DNA of 10,699 bases, taken from NCBI GenBank assembly GCA_003503535.1, contig DOCI01000116.1:990-11688 (forward strand), written 5' to 3'. The first letter of the stretch is position 1; each line of letters starts with the position of its first letter. Source of the stretch: Planctomycetaceae bacterium (GTDB lineage: Bacteria > Planctomycetota > Planctomycetia > Planctomycetales > Planctomycetaceae). This document shows, piece after piece, positions 1-6,977 of this stretch. Under the pieces are notes generated by a model that was not told the origin of the DNA, did not search any database, and saw nothing but the letters and a program-made list of their open reading frames with translations. Position numbers and translations under genes: made by a program.

Positions 1-2
1 AC

Positions 3-80
3 GAAGTGATGGGCGTGGTGATTCCGCGAAACCACACCCTTCGCAATGTTCTGTTACGTGCCACCCTCTCAGAATACTGA
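3..80 (+). CDS. 3' end of an unidentified protein-coding gene
   Basis: The frame beginning at base 3 is open to a TGA at 78-80 and gives 25 residues, including the stretch GVVIPRNHTLRNVLLRATL. It has ordinary protein composition and codon choice like the genes downstream. A second frame (from base 2) is also open for a while, but its product is rich in Cys, Pro and Ser and less protein-like. The fragment is too short for me to assign a family. It lies about 100 bp before the thiolase gene, with a promoter between them, so it is probably a separate transcription unit. Confidence 0.5.
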   Translation, partial: EVMGVVIPRNHTLRNVLLRATLSEY

Positions 81-102
81 CCGGCTGCTTTACAATTGGG
101 TC

Positions 103-131
103 TTAAAATTGAAACTTTTGAGACGTATAAT
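103..131 (+). promoter_or_regulatory. Sigma70-like promoter for the fadI-fadJ operon
   Basis: A perfect TATAAT lies at 126-131, with TTAAAA (four of six matches to TTGACA) at 103-108, a 17-base spacer. Transcription would start near 137-139, leaving a leader of about 45 bases before the GTG start at 184. A closer TTGAAA at 109-114 is a better -35 word, but its 11-base spacing is too short. The site sits in the short gap between the preceding stop codon and the thiolase gene, where an operon promoter is expected. Confidence 0.5.
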
Positions 132-183
132 AACAGGAACAGAATAACCTTCAGAAATCGCATCTTAGAATGAGGCAATCGCC

Positions 184-1506
184 GTGAATGACGACACCCG
201 CTCGATCTGTACTCGTCTCGATCCGCCTCTGGCTATTGTTGCCGGCAAGCGGACTCCATTCGTCAAAGCTTACGGTGCTCTGGCAAAGTTCCCAGCTGAT
301 CAACTGGGAGTGATGGCGGTCCGCGAAGCACTGGCTCAAATTAACATGGAGCCGAAGGAAATTGATGAACTGGTTTTTGGCTCGGTCTGCGGCCAAAGTG
401 ATGCCGCGAATGTCGCTCGTGTAATTGCCTTACGAGCGGGAATTCCGCAGGATCGGATCGCTCATACGGTCAATCGAAACTGTGCTTCAGGGATGGAATC
501 CGTCATTGAGGCCAGTCAGATTATCCGCGAAGGTCGAGCCGAAGTGCTGATGGCGGGTGGAACAGAGTCGATGTCGCAGGTTCCCTTCCTTTACAATGAG
601 GAAGCCAAGGCCTGGTTTATGAAATTTCAGCGAGCGAAATCCTGGACCGATAAACTTTCCCTGCTAACTCAATTACGCACCAGTCACTTTAAACCAGTTC
701 CCCAGATTCAACTCGGGTTGACCGATCCGGTCTGCGGCTTAAACATGGGAGAGACGGCTGAGGTACTGGCAGATGATTTTGATATCTCCCGGAAACGACA
801 GGACGAGTTCGCACTGGAGAGTCATCGGAGAGCCGTCCTGGCGCAGGAAAAGGGGTTCTTCAATGATGAGATCTTGATGATTTCCGGCGACCTGACCGGT
901 TCTGCTCCATTACATGAGGATCTCGGACCTCGAAAAAATCAGACGATGGAATCACTCGGTAAATTAAAGCCGATCTTCCGAAAAAATAGTGGAACAGTGA
1001 CTGTTGGCAACAGTTGTCCGATTACCGATGGAGCTGTCGGGCTGGTTGTCATGTCTGCAGAGACCGCTGAGAAAAAAGGTATAAAACCGCTGGGATTCCT
1101 GCATGCTTATTCCATAGCCGGTTGCGATCCCAAGCGTATGGGACTCGGGCCAGTCTTTGCCATCGATAAACTGCTGCACGGCACTAAAAAAAGCTTTTCA
1201 GATTTCGAACTGGTTGAAATCAACGAAGCCTTCGCTGCTCAAGTGCTGGCTTGTCTGGATGCGATGAAGTCAGCCGACTTCTGTAAATCGGTCCTTGGTC
1301 GTGAAGAGCCGATCGGAGAATTGCCATTGAATCAGTTGAATGTGAATGGCGGAGCGATTGCATTAGGGCACCCCGTAGGAGCCACGGGAGCACGACTGAT
1401 TCTCACTCTGCTGCGGGCATTGGGAGAGCGGCAACTGAATACGGGGTTGGCATCGCTTTGTGTCGGAGGTGGACAGGGTGTGGCGATGTGGCTGGAACGA
1501 GCCTGA
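184..1506 (+). CDS. fadI: 3-ketoacyl-CoA thiolase (acetyl-CoA C-acyltransferase), FadI type
   Basis: This enzyme carries out the last step of fatty-acid beta-oxidation, cleaving 3-ketoacyl-CoA with CoA to acetyl-CoA and a shortened acyl-CoA. The 440-residue protein has the full thiolase fold. The nucleophilic Cys100 lies in NRNCASGMES, NEAFAAQ is at 347-353, His396 is in AIALGHPVGATG, and the second catalytic Cys426 is in CVGGGQG. GNSCPITDGA (275-284) and the total length resemble E. coli FadI (about 436 residues) more than the shorter FadA or acetoacetyl-CoA thiolases. Translation starts at a GTG. The next in-frame Met is residue 44, inside the conserved domain, and a GAGG at 172-175 sits 8 bases upstream, so the GTG is well supported. 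It is followed after 59 bp by the alpha-subunit gene, the fadI-fadJ order. The exact in vivo substrate range is inferred. Confidence 0.93.
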   Translation: MNDDTRSICTRLDPPLAIVAGKRTPFVKAYGALAKFPADQLGVMAVREALAQINMEPKEIDELVFGSVCGQSDAANVARVIALRAGIPQDRIAHTVNRNCASGMESVIEASQIIREGRAEVLMAGGTESMSQVPFLYNEEAKAWFMKFQRAKSWTDKLSLLTQLRTSHFKPVPQIQLGLTDPVCGLNMGETAEVLADDFDISRKRQDEFALESHRRAVLAQEKGFFNDEILMISGDLTGSAPLHEDLGPRKNQTMESLGKLKPIFRKNSGTVTVGNSCPITDGAVGLVVMSAETAEKKGIKPLGFLHAYSIAGCDPKRMGLGPVFAIDKLLHGTKKSFSDFELVEINEAFAAQVLACLDAMKSADFCKSVLGREEPIGELPLNQLNVNGGAIALGHPVGATGARLILTLLRALGERQLNTGLASLCVGGGQGVAMWLERA

Positions 1507-1565
1507 TACGTTCTTAATTGTATAGAGATCAAAAGATTTGCTGACACTGATGAAGGAGACGGAAG

Positions 1566-3710
1566 ATGGCGGCACTCTGGACACATTGGGACCTTGAACA
1601 AACGACCGATCAGATACTGACCCTCTGGATTGATGTGCAGAGGCAGAGTCAGAATATCTTTTCCACCGAAGTCATCTCGGAACTCGATTCCGTTCTTGAT
1701 GAATTGGTATCACGCCAGGGTGTGAAAACTATTTTTATCCGCAGTCGAAAGGCCAACAGTTTTTTTGCCGGAGCGGACATTACTGAATTTGCGAAGATCG
1801 AAACCATCGAACAAGCTCGCGACGTTTCCAGACGAGGACAGGATATCTTTGCACGTCTTGAAGCAATTGAGCCGACGACAATCGCCGTGATTCAAGGGGC
1901 TTGCCTGGGTGGTGGATTGGAAATGGCTTTGGCGTGTGATCATCGCATCGCCGTCATCGATTCTTCAACACGCATTGGACTTCCCGAAACCGGGCTGGGA
2001 ATTCTGCCGGGCTGGGGAGGGACGCAACGACTTCCCAAACAGGTCGACTTGCTGCAGGCGATCGGAATGATTCTGCAGGCGAAGAAATTCTCTGCAGAAA
2101 AAGCAGCGAAAGTTGGTCTGGTTGATCGAGCAGTTAAGCCTGAGGAGTTGGAAGCACTGCTGAAAGAGTTGAGGAATTCCACAATCGATTTGAATCCTCA
2201 AAAATCCAGCACCTGGATCGGCTGGTTTTTGAATGAGACTTCTTTTGGCCGTAAACTGATCTTCAATGCGACGGAGAAGAGAATTGCTCGACAGAATCTC
2301 CACTATCCTGCATTAGGGAAATCGTTAGAGGCGATTCGTCAGTCATTCAAAGAGGATGCGAGTGGATTTGAATTCGAGCAGCAGGCCATTGGTGATTTAC
2401 TGTTTACGCCGACTTGTCAGAGTCTGGTCAGTCTGTTTCTGAACAAAGAGCGTGCCCGTTCTCTCGATACATGGGACGTGCCAACTTCAATCCAGGAAGA
2501 GGAAATCAAATCTCTGGCCGTGCTCGGTGGCGGGACGATGGGAGCGGGGATTGCCCAGGCGGGCATCAAAAAAGGGATGCAAGTCGTCCTGAAAGAAGTG
2601 AATGAAGAAGCTCTCGATGCGGCTCGGTCTCGGATTCATTCAATTTATGAAGCTCTGCTTGATCGAAAAAGCCTGACTGAAGCCGAGGCGAATGAACAGC
2701 AGGCCCATTTGACCTTTACGACTTCGCTAGAGGGAATTGCGGATGTCGATGCTGTTGTGGAAGCGGTTCCAGAATCGCTCGGATTGAAGCAGAAGATCTT
2801 CAATGAACTGGCAGGGACCTGTAATCAGGATACGATCTTTGCCACAAATACCTCTGCTCTTTCTGTGGATGAAATCTTTGCGGGTGTTGAGCCGAAGTCC
2901 CGCGTGGGAGGCTTGCACTTCTTCAATCCGGTCCATCGAATGGATTTGATTGAAGTGATTTCCGGGTCATACAGTTCACCTGAAACCGTTGGTCGATTGC
3001 TGAAACTGGCGAAGCAACTCGGTAAGACTCCAATTTTGACAAAAGATTCGCCGGGGTTTGTGGTCAATCGGATATTGATGCCGTATCTGGATGAAGCGAT
3101 CAAGATTGCGATTGAATTTACGGCTCAAAATCGAGATCCCGCCTTGATTGATCGAGAGATGAAAAGCTTCGGGATGCCGATGGGACCCCTCGAGTTGATC
3201 GATCAGGTTGGCGTTGATGTCGCTGCGCATGTGGCTGGTTCAATGACAATTGTTTTTGGTGAGAAATCCGATACCGCAACCGTGCTCGAACGCATGGTGG
3301 ATGCGAAGCGTCTGGGGCGGAAATCGGACGCTGGTTTTTATAATTATGTCAAAGGTAAAAAAACGAACGCGATCGGCTTACAGCCGTTGGTCTCTGGCAT
3401 TGATGTCGATCTCGTGGAATCGCCCATGACTGAACTGGATGAAGTTCTAACGCCCATTCAACAGCGGCTGGTACTGGCAATGGTGAATGAAGCGGGGCGA
3501 TGTCTCGATGAGGGTGTAGTGGCTGAGGCATGGATGATCGACCTGGCGATGGTTCTCGGGACTGGCTTTGCTCCATTTCGAGGAGGCCCGCTGAGATTTG
3601 CTCGACAGCTCAATCACAACAATCTGATCGACACTCTGGAAAAACTGACAGCCGTTTACGGCGAGCGATTTCAGCCTGCGGAATCGATCCGCCAGTTGGG
3701 CCAACAATGA
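1566..3710 (+). CDS. fadJ: Multifunctional enoyl-CoA hydratase / 3-hydroxyacyl-CoA dehydrogenase, FadJ type
   Basis: This is the alpha subunit of the beta-oxidation complex. It hydrates 2-enoyl-CoA and oxidises L-3-hydroxyacyl-CoA with NAD+, passing 3-ketoacyl-CoA to the thiolase. The 714 residues match the usual FadB/FadJ length. A crotonase domain covers about 1-200, with oxyanion-loop FFAGADITEF (66-75) and catalytic glutamates Glu119 (in CLGGGLEMA) and Glu141 (in GLPETGLG). A linker follows, then the NAD-binding Rossmann motif GGGTMGAGIA (321-330). The dehydrogenase dyad is His451 (in HFFNP) and Glu463. The dimerisation/C-terminal 3HCDH region runs from about 496 (PGFVVNR) and ends with FAPFRGGP (668-675). 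No key residue is missing. A strong Shine-Dalgarno, GAAGGAGA at 1552-1559, precedes the ATG. FadJ rather than FadB is preferred because the thiolase gene comes first and is FadI-like. Both subunits should act together as a cytosolic or membrane-associated complex. Confidence 0.94.
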   Translation: MAALWTHWDLEQTTDQILTLWIDVQRQSQNIFSTEVISELDSVLDELVSRQGVKTIFIRSRKANSFFAGADITEFAKIETIEQARDVSRRGQDIFARLEAIEPTTIAVIQGACLGGGLEMALACDHRIAVIDSSTRIGLPETGLGILPGWGGTQRLPKQVDLLQAIGMILQAKKFSAEKAAKVGLVDRAVKPEELEALLKELRNSTIDLNPQKSSTWIGWFLNETSFGRKLIFNATEKRIARQNLHYPALGKSLEAIRQSFKEDASGFEFEQQAIGDLLFTPTCQSLVSLFLNKERARSLDTWDVPTSIQEEEIKSLAVLGGGTMGAGIAQAGIKKGMQVVLKEVNEEALDAARSRIHSIYEALLDRKSLTEAEANEQQAHLTFTTSLEGIADVDAVVEAVPESLGLKQKIFNELAGTCNQDTIFATNTSALSVDEIFAGVEPKSRVGGLHFFNPVHRMDLIEVISGSYSSPETVGRLLKLAKQLGKTPILTKDSPGFVVNRILMPYLDEAIKIAIEFTAQNRDPALIDREMKSFGMPMGPLELIDQVGVDVAAHVAGSMTIVFGEKSDTATVLERMVDAKRLGRKSDAGFYNYVKGKKTNAIGLQPLVSGIDVDLVESPMTELDEVLTPIQQRLVLAMVNEAGRCLDEGVVAEAWMIDLAMVLGTGFAPFRGGPLRFARQLNHNNLIDTLEKLTAVYGERFQPAESIRQLGQQ

Positions 3711-4699
3711 TGCGTCGGCTGTTTCGTCCGAATTTCGAATTTGAACATCAACTCGCAGCCGGCAATTCCCCCTGGCAGTTGCCAAAAAAACTGGCTCAAG
3801 TCAATGCCCGCTGGGCACATCGGGTCATTCCCTTAATGTCACCAGAAGATTATTTGTGGCTGCCGGAAATTGATCTGCTGGATGACGAATCTCGTAGGCG
3901 ACTCACTTCAGAATGTGCTCTAAGGCGTATTATTCTGCTGCCAACAATCGATGACGTGGAATCTGCTTCAGGCGAAATCGAGTTAATTCCCTGGGGCTGG
4001 TCACAGGCGATGACTCAACTGGCGACGAAAAACGGCTGGACCTTCTCTGCTCCTCTCCTCGAAACGGTGGAGTGGATCAACTCGCGTGGAACGTCGTTTC
4101 AGTTTGAGGAAAAATGGAATATTGCTCCAGCAGGTTGTCGCGTTATACATTCACTGACCGACTTAAAGGAAATTGTAACAGCTCAGGATGAGACTGCGAA
4201 CTGGCTGGTGAAAGCGGAATTCAGCATGTCATCACGCGAACGACTGATGGGGCGAGGACGCACTCTAACCGGAAATGATCAGAACTGGGCAGAGCATCGA
4301 CTGAACAATGGTCAGGCTCTCTATTTTGAACCCTGGCTGGATCGAGTTGCAGAGATGAGTATTCATTTTCAGATCGATACGAATCGGTCTGTGAATAGAC
4401 TCGGCTGCACCCATTTACATACGGATGCTCATGGACGATATCTGGGAAATGTCGCAGTCGCAAAAAATGAAGAAGCAGAATTCATCAGGCAATGGCAAGT
4501 CAGCTGTGAGCAGACGAGTGCTTTTGTCGAAGAGGCTGCAAGTCGAGGATATTTTGGGCCACTGAGTATTGATGCAATGCGATATCGAATCTCCAACGGC
4601 ACACTCTTGGAGCGTCCCCTTCAGGATATTAATGGACGGTTTACAATGGGCCGCTGCGAACTGGAGCGTGCATTGTCAACAGGTGAATTGACTGATTAA
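3707..4699 (+). CDS. ATP-grasp-like protein of unknown substrate, translationally coupled to fadJ
   Basis: The 330-residue protein most resembles an ATP-grasp ligase. Residues 160-316 carry a nucleotide-binding Lys candidate (Lys169 in WLVKAEFSMSSRER), a Gly/Arg-rich loop (MGRGR, 181-185), a central acidic strand (FEPWLDRVAEMSIHF, 207-221) and the metal-site strand GYFGPLSIDA (281-290). They end in PLQDINGRFTMGR (304-316), where Asp307 and Asn309 match the usual E-x-N metal ligands. The N-terminal part (IPWGWSQA, then INSRGTSFQF) is a plausible pre-ATP-grasp domain. ATP-grasp enzymes join a carboxylate to an amine or thiol through an acyl-phosphate, but the substrate here is not apparent. The frame is open further upstream inside fadJ. 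I chose the ATG at 3707 because its ATGA overlaps the fadJ stop by 4 bases, typical of coupled genes, and the upstream extension (Arg/Ser/Pro-rich) is only a shadow of fadJ. No good Shine-Dalgarno is visible, which fits coupling. The operon suggests an acyl-CoA or amino-acid carboxylate link, as inference only. Confidence 0.72.
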   Translation: MMRRLFRPNFEFEHQLAAGNSPWQLPKKLAQVNARWAHRVIPLMSPEDYLWLPEIDLLDDESRRRLTSECALRRIILLPTIDDVESASGEIELIPWGWSQAMTQLATKNGWTFSAPLLETVEWINSRGTSFQFEEKWNIAPAGCRVIHSLTDLKEIVTAQDETANWLVKAEFSMSSRERLMGRGRTLTGNDQNWAEHRLNNGQALYFEPWLDRVAEMSIHFQIDTNRSVNRLGCTHLHTDAHGRYLGNVAVAKNEEAEFIRQWQVSCEQTSAFVEEAASRGYFGPLSIDAMRYRISNGTLLERPLQDINGRFTMGRCELERALSTGELTD

Positions 4700-4708
4700 A
4701 TCCCTCGG

Positions 4709-4745
4709 GAACTCTTCAGGAAAATACAGGTCTCCTGAAGAGTTC
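4709..4745. terminator. Perfect 13-bp hairpin between convergent genes
   Basis: GAACTCTTCAGGA (4709-4721) and its exact reverse complement (4733-4745) flank an 11-base loop. The hairpin begins 9 bases after the stop codon of the ATP-grasp gene and lies 38 bases beyond the end of the convergent DUF1559 gene. It can fold on either strand, so it may end both transcripts. Neither flank carries a T tract, so it is not a textbook intrinsic terminator. It may instead stabilise 3' ends or act with Rho. Confidence 0.55.
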
Positions 4746-4782
4746 GAAACGAGGATCATTATTCGATCCACAGTATGAGGAA

Positions 4783-5718
4783 TTAGTACTCGCCGATAAC
4801 TTCGCCACCCTGAATAGTGCCGAGCGATTGATAGACGCCTTGGTCGATGTTTTCACTTAGGAAACGAACATGACCATCTCCGAGAACAAACTGGGCTCCA
4901 CCTTTATGCTGGCTGCTTAGATCATCGAAATGAGCGACAGGATCGTTTGGAACGTGGTCCATGGAGCCTAAGACTCGCTGAAATGCTTCTTCACCTTCGG
5001 GAACCATACCAACCCAGGTCGAATACCAGCCGAGTGGTTCTCGGGTGAGACGTTCGCCGATCATCATCGTGTTACTCAGTCCATCGGTCATATCCCGAAA
5101 TTTCACTTTGCTGTTGTGGTAGAATGCTCCATCGCCTTTGCACTGTCCCGAACTTGTCACGGGAGCAGTACCTGCAGAATTCTCACAGGCATCGAGTTCT
5201 TCGGTCCCGAAGATGCCGACATAATTGGCGGTTGGTAACTCGGCGAGGACCGTTCCGGGTGATCCTTCTTCTTCAATCTCAAATCGTTGTGGTTTCGGAT
5301 CGGAAGGACATTCAAACGTGGCGATGTTATTGAGTCGGAAGGTATCGTTGAGAGGAGCAGCAATGCTGACGTTGGGATTGAACTGGTCATAGAGTGCGGG
5401 TTGTTCGATGAATGGAAGGATCATAGTTCCCCAACCCGCTCCACTGGTTCCTTCGTGAGGCATGTGAGTGACGGTCGGAGCGACTGCAATCCAGCCGGGA
5501 GGGAGTGTATTGTGGACATCATGATAATTGTGCAATGCCAGTCCGAGCTGCTTGAGATTGTTTTTACAGCTCGATCGTCTGGCTGCTTCGCGAGCCTGTT
5601 GGACGGCTGGAAGAAGTAAAGCCACCAGCACGGCAATGATTGCGATGACGACAAGAAGCTCAATGAGAGTAAAGCCACGAGGCTTCACCGATTGAGAGAA
5701 AGTCTTATTTAACAACAT
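4783..5718 (-). CDS. DUF1559 pseudopilin-like protein with prepilin N-terminal motif
   Basis: This is a member of the DUF1559 family typical of Planctomycetes, 311 residues, about the usual length. The N-terminus is a type IV pilin-like leader: a basic segment, then Gly15-Phe16-Thr-Leu-Ile-Glu20 (prepilin peptidase site after Gly15, with Glu at mature position 5). A hydrophobic helix to about residue 38 and [12 protein letters not shown] follow. Next come the family's [15 protein letters not shown] (53-67) and PPGW (73-76). The C-terminus has the H-x9-DG signature, His271 to Asp281-Gly282. The protein should be processed and held in the inner membrane or assembled into a pseudopilus. The family's molecular role is not established. 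A modest GGAA lies 5 bases before the ATG. The gene stands alone, with no type II secretion or pilus assembly genes in view, which is common for this expanded family. Confidence 0.93.
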   Translation of the reverse strand: MLLNKTFSQSVKPRGFTLIELLVVIAIIAVLVALLLPAVQQAREAARRSSCKNNLKQLGLALHNYHDVHNTLPPGWIAVAPTVTHMPHEGTSGAGWGTMILPFIEQPALYDQFNPNVSIAAPLNDTFRLNNIATFECPSDPKPQRFEIEEEGSPGTVLAELPTANYVGIFGTEELDACENSAGTAPVTSSGQCKGDGAFYHNSKVKFRDMTDGLSNTMMIGERLTREPLGWYSTWVGMVPEGEEAFQRVLGSMDHVPNDPVAHFDDLSSQHKGGAQFVLGDGHVRFLSENIDQGVYQSLGTIQGGEVIGEY

Positions 5719-5772
5719 AATTATTCCAATGGTATTTAAGATTGATTGATCTGTTATGGTTTATGAACTCAG

Positions 5773-5789
5773 ATTTCTGTCGCAGAAAT
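5773..5789. repeat. Perfect inverted repeat upstream of the DUF1559 gene
   Basis: ATTTCTG and its exact complement CAGAAAT flank the three bases TCG. The repeat lies about 55 bases before the DUF1559 start codon, so it could be an operator or a small hairpin in the 5' leader. The function is inferred from position only. Confidence 0.35.
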
Positions 5790-5821
5790 GAGTGATTGAA
5801 CATCCGACAATAGTCACACAC

Positions 5822-5839
5822 GCAAATACAAATATTTGC
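5822..5839. repeat. Perfect AT-rich inverted repeat (possible operator)
   Basis: GCAAATA and TATTTGC flank CAAA, and the 10-base core CAAATATTTG (5829-5838) is itself a perfect palindrome. The site lies about 105-120 bases upstream of the DUF1559 start. It could be a regulator-binding dyad, but AT-rich palindromes also arise by chance. Confidence 0.3.
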
Positions 5840-5958
5840 CTGTTATGCAGCGATTTGGATATCAATGGTTATGAATATGTAAGTGCATCAGCAGCAAAAG
5901 ATTACAGCACTGAATAAAGTTCAGCACATCTAGCGACTCCAACCAGCAACATTCGCTA

Positions 5959-5981
5959 ACACTTTCTCAGTTAGAAAGTGT
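5959..5981. repeat. 9-bp perfect hairpin, possible terminator of the His-rich gene transcript
   Basis: ACACTTTCT and AGAAAGTGT pair perfectly around the 5-base loop CAGTT. Read leftward, the hairpin is about 130 bases past the stop codon of the His-rich gene, so it could end that transcript. No T tract follows on the minus strand. It could also be a protein-binding dyad. Confidence 0.35.
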
Positions 5982-6042
5982 CGGGAATGAATACGGAAGC
6001 TGCAGATCCGTTGAATGCCCTGCGATATCTTTGGCCGGAAAT

Positions 6043-6089
6043 CGAACATACCACCATTGATTCAGAACAATGTTCGAATAATGGGTGGT
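6043..6089. repeat. Two interleaved inverted repeats downstream of the His-rich gene
   Basis: CGAACAT (6043-6049) pairs exactly with ATGTTCG (6070-6076). ACCACCATT (6050-6058) pairs with AATGGGTGGT (6080-6089), with one extra G. The two pairs interleave, so both cannot form in a simple hairpin, although a pseudoknot-like fold is conceivable. The site lies 20-70 bases past the end of the leftward His-rich gene. Confidence 0.25.
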
Positions 6090-6110
6090 CATCAAATTTG
6101 TGCCAATTGG

Positions 6111-6488
6111 CTATGCCAGGACCGGGGGGCCGCGTAGCAGCGGCAAAGAAGCGTCGGTCTTGATTGCGACCTTCGCTGGAGCCGGTGACTTCAGCCAGAC
6201 AACACTGTAGTTTTCTACAATGACTGGTAAGTCAGGAGTAAACTGGGCCATCCACAGCAGTTCACAAGCTGGGCATTCCGAATGGGAATGATCGTGCGAA
6301 TGCTGATGCTTTTCAGTTGATGAGTGCACATGATGACAATGTGAGTGCGACTCATGATGGGTCTGAGTTGATTGCTGAGAACCAGGGCGATGACTGCAGC
6401 TATGTGTGTGAATGTGCGCATAAGGGTATATCAATCCGCCAAAAATATAGGCGGCTAAAATCCCTGATAATGCGAACTGCTGTCTCAT
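6111..6488 (-). CDS. Small exported histidine-rich protein, probably metal-binding (DUF2946-like)
   Basis: The 125-residue protein has a hydrophobic N-terminal segment (about 5-23) after a short basic start, consistent with a signal peptide or membrane anchor. It then has a His-rich stretch from His25 to His69 with about 16 histidines, many in HxH or HH arrangement. A Cys72-Pro-Ala-Cys75 motif follows, then a moderately hydrophobic part and a C-terminal LRGPPVLA (118-125). His clusters plus CxxC after an export signal suggest Zn, Cu or Ni binding in the periplasm. The layout, including the RGPP-type ending, recalls small DUF2946 proteins, but this match is from memory of motifs and weak. The next Met is residue 80, so the ATG at 6488 is the likely start. 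AGGA lies 14 bases upstream, farther than usual. The gene stands alone, divergent from the polysaccharide export gene. No transporter or metalloregulator gene is adjacent. Confidence 0.72.
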   Translation of the reverse strand: MRQQFALSGILAAYIFGGLIYPYAHIHTHSCSHRPGSQQSTQTHHESHSHCHHVHSSTEKHQHSHDHSHSECPACELLWMAQFTPDLPVIVENYSVVWLKSPAPAKVAIKTDASLPLLRGPPVLA

Positions 6489-6520
6489 TTGAAGTTGAAT
6501 CGTCCTGACTGAAATTTATT

Positions 6521-6716
6521 GAGAATTCCCTGTCATGTTACTCGTGAATTGGCAGAGGTCGAGAACGAAGTTCTGAAATTGTCTAATTATTAATCGTTTT
6601 AATGTTTTTTTTACGTCAGAAGCGATGTGGCCGTTGGAGTTTTTAGAAGCTTAAGTTGATATTGACTCAAATCGACAAAAAGGGCTACTTTTCGCTGTGA
6701 TCTGTCGGGAATTCTC
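6521..6716. repeat. Separated 10-bp inverted repeat pair in the divergent region
   Basis: GAGAATTCCC at 6521-6530 is the exact reverse complement of GGGAATTCTC at 6707-6716, with 176 bases between. One copy lies 33 bases before the His-rich gene start. The other lies just downstream of the candidate rightward promoter, where GAATTCTCCAGAGAACTC (6709-6726) is also a near-palindrome. The placement would suit one regulator acting on both divergent genes. A chance match of this length is not negligible. Confidence 0.3.
6662..6691 (+). promoter_or_regulatory. Possible promoter for the polysaccharide export genes
   Basis: TTGACT (6662-6667, five of six matches to the -35 consensus) is followed after 18 bases by TACTTT (6686-6691), a poor -10 keeping only the outer TA...T. 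If used, the leader before the lipoprotein start would be about 280 bases. Confidence 0.25.
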
Positions 6717-6977
6717 CAGAGAACTCACGTCTAAAAGATGAAATTTCACCTGCAGTTTTGTTATAACTTATTTATGTGTAAGAGATTAAGACGCAATGAA
6801 TGCGTAGGAATTTCTGCATTTTTTCTAATACCTTGTCTCCAAGATAGAATTTCAAAGCGTATGGAAACGCCTTTGTATTCATGGAAATTCCTCAAAAGAA
6901 TATTCCAGACGGTCTTTTCTCGCAACGATTTCCGTGTGATTTTCGTGTTGAGAGGCTTACGCATTTTGAAGCGAGAG

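Larger units (their letters stand above)
5719..6110. other. 392-bp spacer without a convincing gene, rich in inverted repeats
   Basis: This stretch lies between the start of the DUF1559 gene and the end of the His-rich gene, both leftward. It must hold the DUF1559 promoter (read leftward, near 5730-5830), but I see no convincing -35/-10 pair. It contains several perfect short inverted repeats, listed separately. The only sizeable reading frame (5978-6163, rightward, 61 codons) overlaps the end of the His-rich gene and has no recognisable domain or ribosome-binding site, so I do not call it a gene. Confidence 0.6.
6489..6977. other. 489-bp divergent intergenic region, AT-rich
   Basis: This region separates the leftward His-rich gene from the rightward export lipoprotein gene and should hold promoters for both. 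It contains a run of eight T (6605-6612), a small AGAAC-GAA-GTTCT dyad (6562-6574), a 10-bp inverted repeat pair (6521-6530 and 6707-6716) and a possible rightward promoter. From 6738 the frame of the downstream gene is already open. The encoded residues there are rich in Phe, Arg and Cys and do not resemble the family, so I treat 6738-6977 as untranslated leader. Confidence 0.55.

Noticed and set aside
3530..3706. Upstream extension of the ATP-grasp reading frame inside fadJ
   Set aside because: It lies wholly over the conserved C-terminal fadJ coding region, and its product is low-complexity Arg/Ser/Pro-rich. The ATGA overlap at 3707 is a far better start.
5978..6163. 61-codon rightward reading frame in the spacer
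   Set aside because: No domain and no ribosome-binding site. It overlaps the end of the His-rich gene on the other strand and starts inside a hairpin arm.
6317..6508. Rightward 63-codon frame over the His-rich gene
   Set aside because: It is antisense to the His codons, has no family features and no ribosome-binding site.
6605..6612. Run of eight T as a terminator signal
   Set aside because: No GC-rich stem precedes it, and no rightward gene lies upstream. It is more likely part of an AT-rich promoter region.
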